Shown: positions 9,012 to 17,235, counted from the stretch's first letter. The stretch: DNA of 47,802 nucleotides from Anaerolineales bacterium (GCA_030680795.1 JAUXUL010000009.1:1-47802), one strand, 5' to 3'. Numbers and translations are program-made. Notes: a model not told the origin generated them from the sequence alone.

Positions 9012-9293
9012 TTATAATATGGATGCAAATAACCAAACAACATGAGGATGTACGGCAAAAGCGTCAATGTCTTCCGCGGCGATGATCTGCACAAATGTTT
9101 TTTCCCTGCCGCGATGCGCGCCGATAACGTCATACGCGCCTCCGAGCGCGAGCCCGCTGGGACAGTCAAAAGTTTGGTCGTTGATGGGAAGCCAGTCGAG
9201 GCTGATCAAAAAATCATATTCAATGAATGTCAGTGCAGTAGGAACGCTTGCAAAAAGAATGGGACCCAGCAGGAGATTCGTTTCATGCCTCAA
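9012..9293 (-). other. Possible coding remnant between genes
   Basis: The stretch between the DUF6056 gene and the RRM terminator holds no convincing gene. One minus-strand frame stays open with a protein-like run (GGAYDVIGAHRGREKTF followed by VQIIAAEDIDAFAVHPHVV) but lacks a recognisable start context or full domain. A plus-strand frame is open over the same bases. I see this as probably a decayed fragment and cannot name the parent family. Confidence 0.25.
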
Positions 9294-9300
9294 TAATAAC

Positions 9301-9320
9301 AGCCCCGCAAGCGCGGGGCT
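9301..9320. terminator. Bidirectional intrinsic terminator
   Basis: The perfect hairpin AGCCCCGC-AAGC-GCGGGGCT is followed by T-rich sequence on both strands. It lies 38 bp after the stop of the minus-strand RRM gene, which it probably terminates. Confidence 0.8.
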
Positions 9321-9358
9321 ATTTGTTTCTTCTTCTATGTTCAGGGCTGGATATTTTT

Positions 9359-9673
9359 CTAATAACGGTTCCGTCCGCCGCCGTCGCCGCGATTTCGATC
9401 TCCGAAATTACGTTGAGGGCGTTCTTCACGAGGCTTGGCAACATTGACGGTAATTGCGCGGCCCATGAAATCCTGTCCATTGAACATGCTGATGGCCTTT
9501 TGCGCTTCATCGTTGGTTTCCATTTCGACGAAACCAAATCCTTTGGCGCGCCCCGTTGCGCGGTCTATGATCAATGCAACAGAGGTGACGTTTCCAGCCT
9601 GGCTGAAGTGAACCTTGAGATCATCTTCAGTTGCGGCGTAAGGCAGGTTGCCTACATATAACTTGTTTTCCAT
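9359..9673 (-). CDS. RRM-domain RNA-binding protein
   Basis: This 104-residue protein has one RNA recognition motif. RNP2 is LYVGNL at residues 5-10 and RNP1 is KGFGFVEM near 44-51. A short Arg/Gly-rich tail (RNRGDGGGRNRY) adds nonspecific RNA affinity. Bacterial proteins of this type, known from cyanobacteria and other phyla, act as cold- or stress-induced RNA chaperones. It has its own terminator at 9301-9320 and a leader of about 115 nt before the next gene, so it is probably transcribed alone. The start is set by the conserved MENKLYVGNLPY beginning. The specific RNA targets are unknown. Confidence 0.9.
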   Translation of the reverse strand: MENKLYVGNLPYAATEDDLKVHFSQAGNVTSVALIIDRATGRAKGFGFVEMETNDEAQKAISMFNGQDFMGRAITVNVAKPREERPQRNFGDRNRGDGGGRNRY

Positions 9674-9788
9674 CTCTTCTCCAAGTGTATCAACGTTCCA
9701 GCCTGAACATTGCTGAAGTTTATCATGGATTAATATTTTCTGAGAAACAAAAAATGGGTGGTGAACCTGCCCGCTTCATTCTTGACTG

Positions 9789-10187
9789 TTACCTGTTCCA
9801 CCCGCCAGGTAGACGCATCACCCCAACATAGACCAGCAAAAGCGCGCCGAGGATGCAGAACAATGTATTGCGAAAGCGGATCTGATCTTCTGCTTTCTTC
9901 CAACGCGCGGGCAGGTGACCCACGACGACGGCGAGGACCATGGTGCTGGCGTGCTCAATACGAACCATGGGAAAACCGGCGCCTGTGAGGCCTGCCCAGA
10001 TCAGCAGGATGAGTCCGAGTGTGGCTTGCAGATCCAATAATCCGCCAAAACCAGCCGCAAGACCGCGGTCCATGCCCTTGAATTCGCCGCCGCGCAGCCA
10101 GCCAATCGCAAACTTGACTGCGGCAATAACAGCCACGAGCAGGACCAGCCAGCGCATGGTTGAGTGGGATACAAGTAAAAAGTTCAT
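9789..10187 (-). CDS. Four-helix membrane protein, unknown
   Basis: I chose the start MNFLLVSHSTMRW at 10187 because GGAG lies 9 nt upstream; the ATG at 10202 contains that ribosome site itself. The 132-residue product has four predicted membrane helices. A His-Ser pair precedes MRWLVLLVAV, and RIEHASTMVLAVVVGH holds two further histidines near helix 3. This pattern of membrane histidines resembles small cytochrome- or haem-related membrane proteins, but I cannot name the family. It faces the divergent enoyl-CoA hydratase gene across a short promoter region. Confidence 0.65.
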   Translation of the reverse strand: MNFLLVSHSTMRWLVLLVAVIAAVKFAIGWLRGGEFKGMDRGLAAGFGGLLDLQATLGLILLIWAGLTGAGFPMVRIEHASTMVLAVVVGHLPARWKKAEDQIRFRNTLFCILGALLLVYVGVMRLPGGWNR

Positions 10188-10265
10188 ATTAATTTTCTCC
10201 ATTCGGGGTTTTTATAATGCACGAAAAAACTTTCACGAAATTATACAGCAATGCCTATCATCCTT

Positions 10266-10271
10266 TATAAT
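10266..10271 (+). promoter_or_regulatory. -10 box upstream of enoyl-CoA hydratase
   Basis: A TATAAT hexamer lies 45 bp before the ATG. The -35 region is weak (possible TTATAC at 10241-10246 with long spacing). Confidence 0.45.
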
Positions 10272-10315
10272 TTGCGCTGTGGGCGGTCTCAATGCCCAAC
10301 ATATTTGGAGGCAAA

Positions 10316-11089
10316 ATGGCTTACACAACAGTTATAACAGAAACTCGCGGGCGAGTGGGCATCGTGCAATTAAATCGTCCACAGGCGATGAATGCGTTTA
10401 ATACTGCCATGCTCACTGAACTTTTTGACGCACTCGAGGCATTTGATAAGGATAATCATATCGGCGCGATCATCGTTACAGGCAATGAAAAAGCCTTTGC
10501 CGCAGGCGCAGATATTAAAGAAATGGCGGAGGCTTCCCCGTTTCAAATGATCACGGAAGGGCGTGTGGAATTATGGGATCGAATCCGCGGGATAAAGAAA
10601 CCTGTCATCGCGGCAGTATCAGGCTGGGCACTGGGCGGCGGATGCGAGTTTGTGCTTTCATGTGACATGGTGATTGCATCCGAGTCCGCTAAGTTTGGTC
10701 AGCCTGAAATCACCATTGGCATCATCCCCGGCGCGGGCGGCACACAGCGCCTTGCGCGTTTGCTTGGCAAACAGCTTGCCATGGAAATGGTCATCAATAA
10801 CCGCACGCTGACTGCCGCCGAAGCGCTTCATTTTGGATTGGCGAACCGCGTTGTTCCTGTGGATGGCTGCCTCGAGGCCGCTGTTGCATTCGCTGAAGAA
10901 ATCGCCTCGCGCGCGCCGCTGGCTGTCCGCATGGGAAAGGACGCGGTCAATGCCGCCTTCGAAACCTCCCTCACCGAAGGACTTAAAACCGAGAAGCGCA
11001 ATTTCTATCCGCTGTTTTCTACCGAAGATCAAAAGGAAGGCATGCAAGCCTTCATTGAAAAACGTAAAGCGGATTGGAAAGGGAAATAG
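10316..11089 (+). CDS. Enoyl-CoA hydratase/isomerase
   Basis: From the ATG at 10316, preceded by GGAGG at ideal distance, the product is 257 residues, the normal length of a crotonase. It hydrates trans-2-enoyl-CoA in fatty-acid or amino-acid degradation. Visible signatures are the oxyanion-hole segment AFAAGADIKEMAE, the helix GWALGGGCEFVLSCDMVIA, and FGQPEITIGIIPGAGGTQRL with the catalytic Glu in PEITIGIIPG. LKTEKRNFYPLFSTEDQKEGMQAF is the typical C-terminus. No other beta-oxidation gene is adjacent, so the exact pathway (short-chain, crotonyl or methylglutaconyl) is not shown. Confidence 0.92.
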   Translation: MAYTTVITETRGRVGIVQLNRPQAMNAFNTAMLTELFDALEAFDKDNHIGAIIVTGNEKAFAAGADIKEMAEASPFQMITEGRVELWDRIRGIKKPVIAAVSGWALGGGCEFVLSCDMVIASESAKFGQPEITIGIIPGAGGTQRLARLLGKQLAMEMVINNRTLTAAEALHFGLANRVVPVDGCLEAAVAFAEEIASRAPLAVRMGKDAVNAAFETSLTEGLKTEKRNFYPLFSTEDQKEGMQAFIEKRKADWKGK

Positions 11090-11174
11090 TTTTTTACTCC
11101 TTTAAGATTACAAAACACCCCACTTCCCCCCCTCTTTTTGAGAAGATATCAGGAAAGATTGTTAAGGAGTTGGC

Positions 11175-11477
11175 ATGAACACTTTAGCGATTGAAATTCG
11201 CATGGTTTCGGCGCAAAGCGCCTGTGACTGAGACGACGCGCTGATTGGGGATTTAAGCGATGGGCGCACGGTTTCCGTCCCACTGGCGTGGTTCCCGCGC
11301 CTCTTGCATGGGACTCGCGCCGAGCGCAACAATTGGCGTTTGATTGGCGACGGTGAAGGCATTCACTGGCCAGCTTTGGACGAAGACATCAGCGTTGAAA
11401 ATCTGATTTTGGGGAATTCATCAAGCGAGAGTCAGAAGTCATTCAAAAAGTGGTTGGAAGCACGGACTAAGAATTAA
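11175..11477 (+). pseudogene. DUF2442 gene with in-frame stop
   Basis: After AAGGAG and an ATG at 11175 the frame reads MNTLAIEIRMVSAQSACD and then TGA at 11229-11231. It continues in the same frame with LSDGRTVSVPLAWFPRLLHG and GIHWPALDEDISVENLI to a TAA at 11475. That is a complete DUF2442 protein (about 100 residues) interrupted by one nonsense codon. DUF2442 proteins are small and often sit with toxin-antitoxin-like DUF4160 partners, absent here. A single substitution would restore it, so the inactivation is recent or the base should be checked. Confidence 0.75.
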
Positions 11478-11490
11478 TTTCACTAACTAT

Positions 11491-11563
11491 CCTCCCCCAG
11501 ATCAAGTGCAGATTTGGGGGAGGTGTCCGTTAGGACGGTGGGGGCAGCTCTGCCTCCCTCCAC
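11491..11563. repeat. Palindromic repeat, family 3, copy 1
   Basis: CCTCCCCCAGAT and ATTTGGGGGAGG pair around a short centre. They are followed by GTGTCCGTTAGGACGGTGGG and a second G-rich/C-rich hairpin. A related copy is at 13971-14072. It looks like a dispersed palindromic (MITE/REP-like) element and carries no gene. Confidence 0.6.
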
Positions 11564-11614
11564 CCCACGAGCGCATGTCCATGTCAGAATTTCGTATGCG
11601 ATATCCGAAATTAG

Positions 11615-11644
11615 TTGGAAACAGGAATTGACAAGTGCTATAAT
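11615..11644 (+). promoter_or_regulatory. Promoter of the three-gene unknown operon
   Basis: TTGGAA (11615-11620), an 18-bp spacer and a perfect TATAAT (11639-11644) lie 33 bp before the ATG at 11677. The ribosome site GAGAGGG is present. A TTGACA closer to the -10 is too near to be its partner. Confidence 0.6.
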
Positions 11645-11676
11645 ATTCATACCCATCATCTAATTAGAGAGGGATC

Positions 11677-12438
11677 ATGTCAATACCAATTGTTAAAAAT
11701 AAAACCGGCCTATCCACTTGGCAAGCAGAAAGCCTTCGTGTTACCTGTTTCCCAAGTTCTGCCACAGAACTTAACACGGCAAATTGGTGGCAAGATGTAA
11801 TTGGCGAACAACCAGAAAACACAGTTGTTCGCGCAAGAGATGGTTTCCGACAAGACGAAGGCACTGTCAATAGCAGAAAAGTTGTTCTTGGAATTCAGCC
11901 AAATCGAATTGATTGGTTAATGAGGCCCAATGAAGAAGGTGGTGAACTAACGATTGGTTCATTTCAAGATAGTTTAGATTCTTTTCTTGAGTTGATGTCC
12001 CGTTGGTTTAAGATTAGCCCATCACTTAGGCGCTTGGCATTTGGTGTTGTTCTTGCATTGCCAGTTGATAACCGAAAATCAGGATATGAATTAATAGCCA
12101 ATTTTCTACCAAATGTCAAACTTGATCCGATTGGATCCTCGGATTTTCTTTACCAAATTAACCGCACTCGAAATAGTCAATTGAGCATCTCTGAATTAGA
12201 GATTAATAGACTTTCAAAATGGTCAGTGGCTAAACAAGGACTTGCCCGAATTGATCTTTTACCTGAGGCACGAGTGTCATTATTTCCCTCTTCCGACACA
12301 TTTTCTAGTAGATTGGAATTGGATATCAATACATCAGCAGATTACAAAGATGACCTTCCGATGAATAAAATAGCTGGTGTTTTTCTTGAATTAGTTGATT
12401 TAGCAAAAGAAATTGCTCTAAAAGGTGACATTCCTTAA
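11677..12438 (+). CDS. Unknown protein, first gene of AT-rich triad
   Basis: This 253-residue soluble protein has no signal peptide or membrane helix. An AGAGGG site precedes the ATG. The middle has SFLELMSRWFKISPSLRRLA and the C-terminus SSRLELDINTSADYKDDLP then ELVDLAKEIALKGD. The arrangement faintly resembles the sporadically distributed TIGR04255 family, which I offer only as a hypothesis. Its stop shares one base with the next start (TAATG), so the next protein is translationally coupled. The cluster is clearly more AT-rich than the flanking host genes and has its own strong promoter, typical of acquired accessory or defence modules. Confidence 0.65.
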   Translation: MSIPIVKNKTGLSTWQAESLRVTCFPSSATELNTANWWQDVIGEQPENTVVRARDGFRQDEGTVNSRKVVLGIQPNRIDWLMRPNEEGGELTIGSFQDSLDSFLELMSRWFKISPSLRRLAFGVVLALPVDNRKSGYELIANFLPNVKLDPIGSSDFLYQINRTRNSQLSISELEINRLSKWSVAKQGLARIDLLPEARVSLFPSSDTFSSRLELDINTSADYKDDLPMNKIAGVFLELVDLAKEIALKGDIP

Positions 12439-13067
12439 TGGCTCTCCCTAACACTCCTTTAGAATCTCGTCACACACGCACTCAAGATTCGAATAGCACT
12501 ACCGATTTAGCTACTAATCTTTTCGGAAGAGTCTTACTCAACGCGCGTACCGTGAATTCTTATGGGGAGAACATCGAAAGCTCTACAATAGAGTCCGAAA
12601 ACTCACGATTGTTAGTTGCGCAAGCAACTTCAATATTCACAAATGCCAAAGAAGAAATCTTCGAAGATGGGATGGAAAGCGAATTTTCGCGAAACCTTTC
12701 AGATTTTATTCTTTCCTTCGGACAGCCAGCAATGGAAGTAATTATCGATCTTTATTTTTCAAATAGTGTAAATACTGAGGTCGTATCGGAATCACTTAGA
12801 ATTCTTGGTAGGCTTCGTCATCGAAATACCTATCGAGAACGTCTTTGGCTACTAGAAAGATGCTTGTTATATAGCCCTTTTGCGCGAATACGTGATGGTG
12901 CTCTACTAGGACTTTCATTTCTAAATGATAAACTTGGTATTCCTCCTCTTAAATCTGCTATAGAAAAAGAATCGATATTGGAATTGCGTCACGACATGGA
13001 ACGAGTCTTGACTCAACTAGAGGGTGTCAAAGATGGCGTATCTACTAAGAAAGATTCGAAAGAATAG
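12438..13067 (+). CDS. HEAT-repeat-like unknown protein, second gene of triad
   Basis: The 209-residue protein starts inside the stop of the preceding gene. After a polar, Ser/Thr/Asn-rich first 60 residues it becomes helical. QPAMEVIIDLYFSNSVNTEV, SESLRILGRLRHRNTYRERL and RDGALLGLSFLNDKLG look like successive HEAT/ARM-type helical hairpins, and the C-terminus ends in a helix (HDMERVLTQLEG). Such repeats usually hold other proteins together. Its 3' end overlaps the third gene. I do not recognise a family; a scaffold or sensor role is inference. Confidence 0.65.
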   Translation: MALPNTPLESRHTRTQDSNSTTDLATNLFGRVLLNARTVNSYGENIESSTIESENSRLLVAQATSIFTNAKEEIFEDGMESEFSRNLSDFILSFGQPAMEVIIDLYFSNSVNTEVVSESLRILGRLRHRNTYRERLWLLERCLLYSPFARIRDGALLGLSFLNDKLGIPPLKSAIEKESILELRHDMERVLTQLEGVKDGVSTKKDSKE

Positions 13068-13554
13068 ATGGTATAAGACTGATGAATTGACATGGCTTTC
13101 TGAGAGTGAATTGCAGGCTGATGCACTTGACGATCTAAGAACCAAGTCAAATGAGTTATCAATCTTTCATATTAATCAAGACACATCAAATCTTAATAGA
13201 GTTGTTGCGGCTTTAGCAATTAGCTTTGACGACCCTTCCAATTTCGATTTTGCCTTACTTAACGAAGAAACAATGTCAAATATGGGCATAAAATGGAAGA
13301 GGAGTCCTGGTGTTCTATCCGACAAAGAAGTAAATGATTTGCATAGCGATTTATACGAGTTGTCTGATTCAAGGCTCTTGGAATTAGCAAGGACAATTAA
13401 AGCAAAAGCAATAATAGACCGTAAAGACTATTTAGAAGTTCTCAACATCGTAGCAGCCTCTCTAGCTAATGGACATATTGATCGCTCAAAGATAAGATGG
13501 AAAAAGAGATATTTAGAAGATTTAGATATACTTATAGCAAGCCGATCAAGATAA
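13033..13554 (+). CDS. Unknown basic protein, third gene of triad
   Basis: I prefer the ATG at 13033 (MAYLLRKIRKNRWYK), which has AGAGGG 8 nt upstream, over the in-frame GTG at 13024. The gene overlaps the end of gene two by 35 bp. The 173-residue product starts strongly basic, then turns acidic and helical (SDKEVNDLHSDLYELSDSRL). It ends in another basic stretch (SKIRWKKRYLEDLDILIASR). No catalytic motif is visible. Because all three genes overlap, they probably make one complex. After this gene 160 bp lead to an ABC-transporter fragment. Confidence 0.6.
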   Translation: MAYLLRKIRKNRWYKTDELTWLSESELQADALDDLRTKSNELSIFHINQDTSNLNRVVAALAISFDDPSNFDFALLNEETMSNMGIKWKRSPGVLSDKEVNDLHSDLYELSDSRLLELARTIKAKAIIDRKDYLEVLNIVAASLANGHIDRSKIRWKKRYLEDLDILIASRSR

Positions 13555-13628
13555 CAAGAGACCAGCTTCACAATGAAATAGGTCTTTCCTTTTCAATTTG
13601 ATCTTTCTAATAAGGTTCACGCCCTCTC

Positions 13629-13684
13629 CCCTCTAAACTGCGTCTCGTACAACTAACTATATAACCCTCTCGCCGTGAGAAGTT
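13629..13684 (-). pseudogene. Duplicated 3' end of an ABC exporter gene
   Basis: These 56 bp match 14073-14128, the end of the intact ABC exporter gene, at about 48 positions. In the minus-strand frame they read LYS-stop-LYETQFRG, the same C-terminus with a stop inside. It is either a fossil of a deleted tandem ABC half-transporter or a duplication made when the antitoxin-like gene and palindrome between the copies inserted. Confidence 0.55.
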
Positions 13685-13714
13685 ATTTCCGAAATTTTTC
13701 TGTGATGTGAGAGT

Positions 13715-13930
13715 TCATAAAGTTTCTGGATTAAGATTTTTGGTTTTCTTTGCCTTATGTTCCGCGAGGGCTTCATCTGCGAGATGAGATAACATATCGC
13801 TGGATTTGGCAAACAGTTTCGACCAGCGCCGCTCGGAATGTAATTCTTCCAAAATCCATGCCGCGGATTCATTTTGGTCGGCGGGGGGAAGTTTTTCGAT
13901 TTCAGAGAAAGCCAATTTTAATTGGGTCAT
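13715..13930 (-). CDS. Small antitoxin-like protein
   Basis: From the ATG at 13930, with AAGGAG 4 nt upstream, the product is 71 residues: MTQLKLAFSEIEKLPPADQN, then SAAWILEELHSERRWSKLF and a Lys-rich tail. Starting with a helix that reads SEIEKLPPADQ and continuing with WILEEL...RWSKLFAKS is typical of small RelB/DUF2281-like antitoxins beside RelE-type toxins. No intact toxin follows, so it is probably an orphan or an antitoxin of a lost pair. It lies between two copies of the ABC gene end, which suggests it arrived by insertion. Confidence 0.6.
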   Translation of the reverse strand: MTQLKLAFSEIEKLPPADQNESAAWILEELHSERRWSKLFAKSSDMLSHLADEALAEHKAKKTKNLNPETL

Positions 13931-13970
13931 TTTTCTCCTTGCTTGTTTCGACAGTATAGCATATTTAGCC

Positions 13971-14072
13971 CACCCCCTCCTGCCTCCCCCAAATACGACA
14001 GTTAAATACTGGTTGGCATAAAAACTTTTCATGTCGGATTTGGGGGAGGTGTCCGAAGGACGGAGGGGGTCA
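13971..14072. repeat. Palindromic repeat, family 3, copy 2
   Basis: ACCCCCTCC and GGAGGGGGT form an outer stem. CCTCCCCCAAATACGACA and its complement (one mismatch) form an inner 18-bp stem, with a 39-nt unpaired centre. The sequence GGGGGAGGTGTCCG is shared with copy 1 at 11491. The element ends exactly at the stop codon of the ABC exporter gene, so it may double as its terminator. Confidence 0.65.
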
Positions 14073-16010
14073 CCCTCTAAACTGCGTTTCATACAACTGA
14101 CTATATAACCCGCCCGTCGCGAGCAGTTGATCGTGCGTGCCTCTTTCGACGATTCTGCCTCGATCCATAACCAAAATTAAATCAGCGGCCAGGATTGTGC
14201 TTAATCTATGAGCGATGACAATGGATGTTCTGCCTGCCATGACTCGTTTCAAGGCGTCTTGAATCAACGCTTCAGATTCGCTGTCGAGTGAACTGGTGGC
14301 TTCGTCCAAAACCAGAATGCGCGGGTTCTTGAGGATGACGCGCGCGAGGGCGACGCGTTGTTTTTCGCCGCCGCTCAGGCGATAGCCGCGTTCGCCCACG
14401 GTGGTGTCGTAGCCGTTGGGCAGTCCCATCACAAAGTCGTGGATGTTGGCGGCGCGCGCCGCAGCTTCGATCTCGGTTTGCGTGGCGTCCATTTTCGCGT
14501 ACGTCAGGTTCGTGCGGATGGTATCGTGGAAGAGATGCGTCTCCTGCGTCACCATGCCGATCGTGGCGGCCAGCGAGTCGAGCGTCACATCGCACAGGTC
14601 ATGCCCGTCAATGCGGATGACTCCACTGGTGGGATCATACAAGCGCGGGATGAGATAGGTCAGCGTGGTTTTGCCAGCACCGGAAGGGCCGACTAACGCG
14701 ATTAACTGTCCTGGCGCGGCGGTAAAGGAGACTCCTTCCAAAGCGACCACTCGTGCCTGGGATTTCGCATCAGCCTCCCCGACGATTGATGCGGCGTCCT
14801 TCATCCCATCCTTGCTTTTATCTTTTTCTCCCAAAGACATCACCGCGGTGACATTCGCCATGCTTCCATAACGTTTGACTTCGCTGAGCAGGATGTTTTC
14901 GTTGATCGAATATTTGAAATTGATTTCTTCAAACGTGAGTTCACCTTTTGCATCCCTGAGGACGAGCGCGTCTTTTTTCTCTTCGATGTCGTGCGGCAGA
15001 TCAATGATCTCGAAGACACGTTCAAACGAAACCATGCTTGTTGAAAATTCGACGGGCGCGCCCGCGAGACCTTGCAGTGCGCCATACAATGTGCCGAGGT
15101 ACGAACCGAAAGCCACGATGGTACCGATAGTGAATTTATCTTGAATCACGAGCCAGCCGCCGAAGCCGTAGACCAGCGCCGTGCCCACTGCACTGACCAG
15201 ACCGATCATGACGAAAAACGAGGAGCCGATGACAGCGCGTTGAATGCCCATGTCGCGCACACCCGCCGCGCGTTGACTGAATCTTTCGCCCTCTTCGTTA
15301 CTGCGTCCGAATAATTTAACAAGCAGCGCGCCGCCGATGTTGAGAGTCTCGTTCATGTGCGCATTCATCTGCGCGTTGAGGTCCATGGCTTCGCGGGCGA
15401 TAGTGCGCAAGCGTTGACCGAGTCTGCGCGCGATCAAATAGAACAACGGCAGGACAAAGACACTGCCGAGGGTCAATCTCCATTCAAGTGTGAGCATGAC
15501 GATCAGGATCGCCGCGCCTTCGATCAGATTGGTGATAATCCCGACGATGGTATTGCTGATGGCGTTCTGCGCGCCGACCACATCGTTGTTGAGTCGACTC
15601 ATCAACTCGCCGACTTTGGTGTTGGTGAAGAAGCGCAGGCTCATACGCTGCAAACGGACAAAGAGCGCCACGCGCAAATCATAGATTACGCCCTCGCCGA
15701 CGGTTGCGTTTAGTTTGCGTTGCACCACACTGATGCCGCCATTCAACAACGGCACAAGCAAAAGAGCAAGAGCGAGAATGGTTAATTGGTTAATGGATTT
15801 GGAGGGGAGAACCGTGTCAATTAGTTGACGGAAGATCAACGGCGAAACCACACTCAGCGCCGCGCTGGCGAGAATGGTTAATAACATGCCGCCGATGTGC
15901 GACCAATATGGTTTTGCGTACGTTAATACGCGCGCCAATAATTGACGCGTTACTTTCGGGGCTTTTTCATCCCCAGAACGAATATAAGCGAACCAGCCGC
16001 CAGAATGCAT
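14070..16010 (-). CDS. ABC exporter, fused membrane and ATPase domains
   Basis: The 646-residue protein has a six-helix exporter domain (residues about 35-320) followed by an ATPase domain. Walker A is GPSGAGKTT (441-449), the signature is LSGGE (545-549), Walker B is ILVLDEA (565-571) and the switch is IVIAHRLS. It is an MsbA/LmrA-like half-transporter that would act as a homodimer, or with a partner, to export lipids, drugs or peptides. Between the first ATPase strand (FEEINFKYS) and ALEGVSF lies an extra hydrophilic segment of about 50 residues (370-420) that most relatives lack. A 56-bp duplicate of the 3' end downstream suggests a second, deleted tandem gene. Confidence 0.92.
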   Translation of the reverse strand: MHSGGWFAYIRSGDEKAPKVTRQLLARVLTYAKPYWSHIGGMLLTILASAALSVVSPLIFRQLIDTVLPSKSINQLTILALALLLVPLLNGGISVVQRKLNATVGEGVIYDLRVALFVRLQRMSLRFFTNTKVGELMSRLNNDVVGAQNAISNTIVGIITNLIEGAAILIVMLTLEWRLTLGSVFVLPLFYLIARRLGQRLRTIAREAMDLNAQMNAHMNETLNIGGALLVKLFGRSNEEGERFSQRAAGVRDMGIQRAVIGSSFFVMIGLVSAVGTALVYGFGGWLVIQDKFTIGTIVAFGSYLGTLYGALQGLAGAPVEFSTSMVSFERVFEIIDLPHDIEEKKDALVLRDAKGELTFEEINFKYSINENILLSEVKRYGSMANVTAVMSLGEKDKSKDGMKDAASIVGEADAKSQARVVALEGVSFTAAPGQLIALVGPSGAGKTTLTYLIPRLYDPTSGVIRIDGHDLCDVTLDSLAATIGMVTQETHLFHDTIRTNLTYAKMDATQTEIEAAARAANIHDFVMGLPNGYDTTVGERGYRLSGGEKQRVALARVILKNPRILVLDEATSSLDSESEALIQDALKRVMAGRTSIVIAHRLSTILAADLILVMDRGRIVERGTHDQLLATGGLYSQLYETQFRG

Positions 16011-16126
16011 GTGTTTAGTCCTTTAGTTGGATAGTTTTTAGTTTGATAGTTATAAGGCTGTTTGGGTGTTTTGGTCAACTGGATGAATGGGGAGGTTGAG
16101 GAAAGTCTATGGTGGGGAGGGAAGGG

Positions 16127-16132
16127 TATAAT
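16127..16132 (+). promoter_or_regulatory. -10 box upstream of unknown gene
   Basis: TATAAT lies 52 bp before the chosen ATG at 16185. No convincing -35 box is seen. Confidence 0.4.
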
Positions 16133-16184
16133 ATTTTATCTTTGTGTCAATTTCCCAAACTTAGAAAACAGGAACAGGGAAGCT

Positions 16185-17213
16185 ATGGATACTATAGACT
16201 TTCAATATGGTTTATTTCTCGTTGACGAAAGAGCCTTCTGCTTATGGGATCAGGATGTAAAGAAGCTTAATTTAGATTTCCTAAACAATATTGATCCAGA
16301 ATATTTTGAGTATCTTGCTAATGTTAATTTCGAGAAACTCGAAGATGAAAAAGAAGAGATACATCAATACGCTGCATTGGCAATACGCACAGCATTTTCT
16401 CAGGGATTGGAAACTCTTTTTGCCTTGATTTTTGCTTCTTTACAAGCACCTCATTGCATACCCGCTTGGATGAATTTATACAAGAACAGTGAGTTGTACA
16501 ATTTAGTTCGTAAGATCAATAAATATGAAAAAATAAATTCTTTACTTAAAGTTCAAGTGTTAGACTGGCAAATAATTTCTGGGGTAATCTATGAGGCGCT
16601 TGTGCTCAACGATAAAGAGAAAGAGTCAACTATAAAGCGCGGTTTCGGACAATTATGGTCACGATTTGCCACTATTTTTCTTCAAGATGGTTTTGGAAAC
16701 GAATATAACAGTATCAAACATGGTCTTAGGATAAAAACAGGAGGTTTTTCATTTGCCATGGGTGTTCAAGATGCACCTGGCATACCTGCTCCTAAAGAAC
16801 GCATGATGCTTATGGGAAAAAGCAAATTTGGAACAAGCTATTATGATATTAATCGTATTGGGAACATTAAAGAGCACATTCAAATTAGGAGAAACTCAAG
16901 AAACTGGGATCCCGAAGATATGGTTTGGGGGCTAAAACTTATATCTATCTCCATCTCTAATATTGTCTCTGCACTAAAAATTCATAATGGCATTAAACCC
17001 GATGATGTCCAATTTCATTGGCCAAGTGACCTTGAATCATTTAACGAGCCTTGGAAGCGAAGTAGAACTTTGGGCGTCACATCTATGACAGGATTTGGAT
17101 TAATCATGCCGCCTCAATTGGAAACAGAATTCTCAAAAGATGAAATTATCCAAAACTATCTCAAGGACAAGATTCTGGGAATAAAACGTTATCAAATTGG
17201 CGACCCAAAATAA
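16185..17213 (+). CDS. Unknown AT-rich soluble protein
   Basis: I chose the ATG at 16185 (MDTIDFQYGLFLVDERAFC), preceded by AGGGA, rather than an in-frame ATG 123 bp upstream that lies before the -10 box. The 342-residue product has no signal peptide. Features are a helical N-terminal half rich in Asn and Lys and the segment RMMLMGKSKFGTSYYDINRI. I do not recognise a family. Base composition is far more AT-rich than the flanking ABC exporter, which indicates transfer. A dispersed repeat copy begins right after its stop, so the gene may be cargo between repeat elements. Confidence 0.6.
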   Translation: MDTIDFQYGLFLVDERAFCLWDQDVKKLNLDFLNNIDPEYFEYLANVNFEKLEDEKEEIHQYAALAIRTAFSQGLETLFALIFASLQAPHCIPAWMNLYKNSELYNLVRKINKYEKINSLLKVQVLDWQIISGVIYEALVLNDKEKESTIKRGFGQLWSRFATIFLQDGFGNEYNSIKHGLRIKTGGFSFAMGVQDAPGIPAPKERMMLMGKSKFGTSYYDINRIGNIKEHIQIRRNSRNWDPEDMVWGLKLISISISNIVSALKIHNGIKPDDVQFHWPSDLESFNEPWKRSRTLGVTSMTGFGLIMPPQLETEFSKDEIIQNYLKDKILGIKRYQIGDPK

Positions 17214-17235
17214 AAAACCGACTCAAGTCGGCTGG

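Noticed and set aside
11627-11644. TTGACA five bases before TATAAT
   Set aside because: Spacing is too short for a promoter; TTGGAA at 11615 gives a normal 18-bp spacer.
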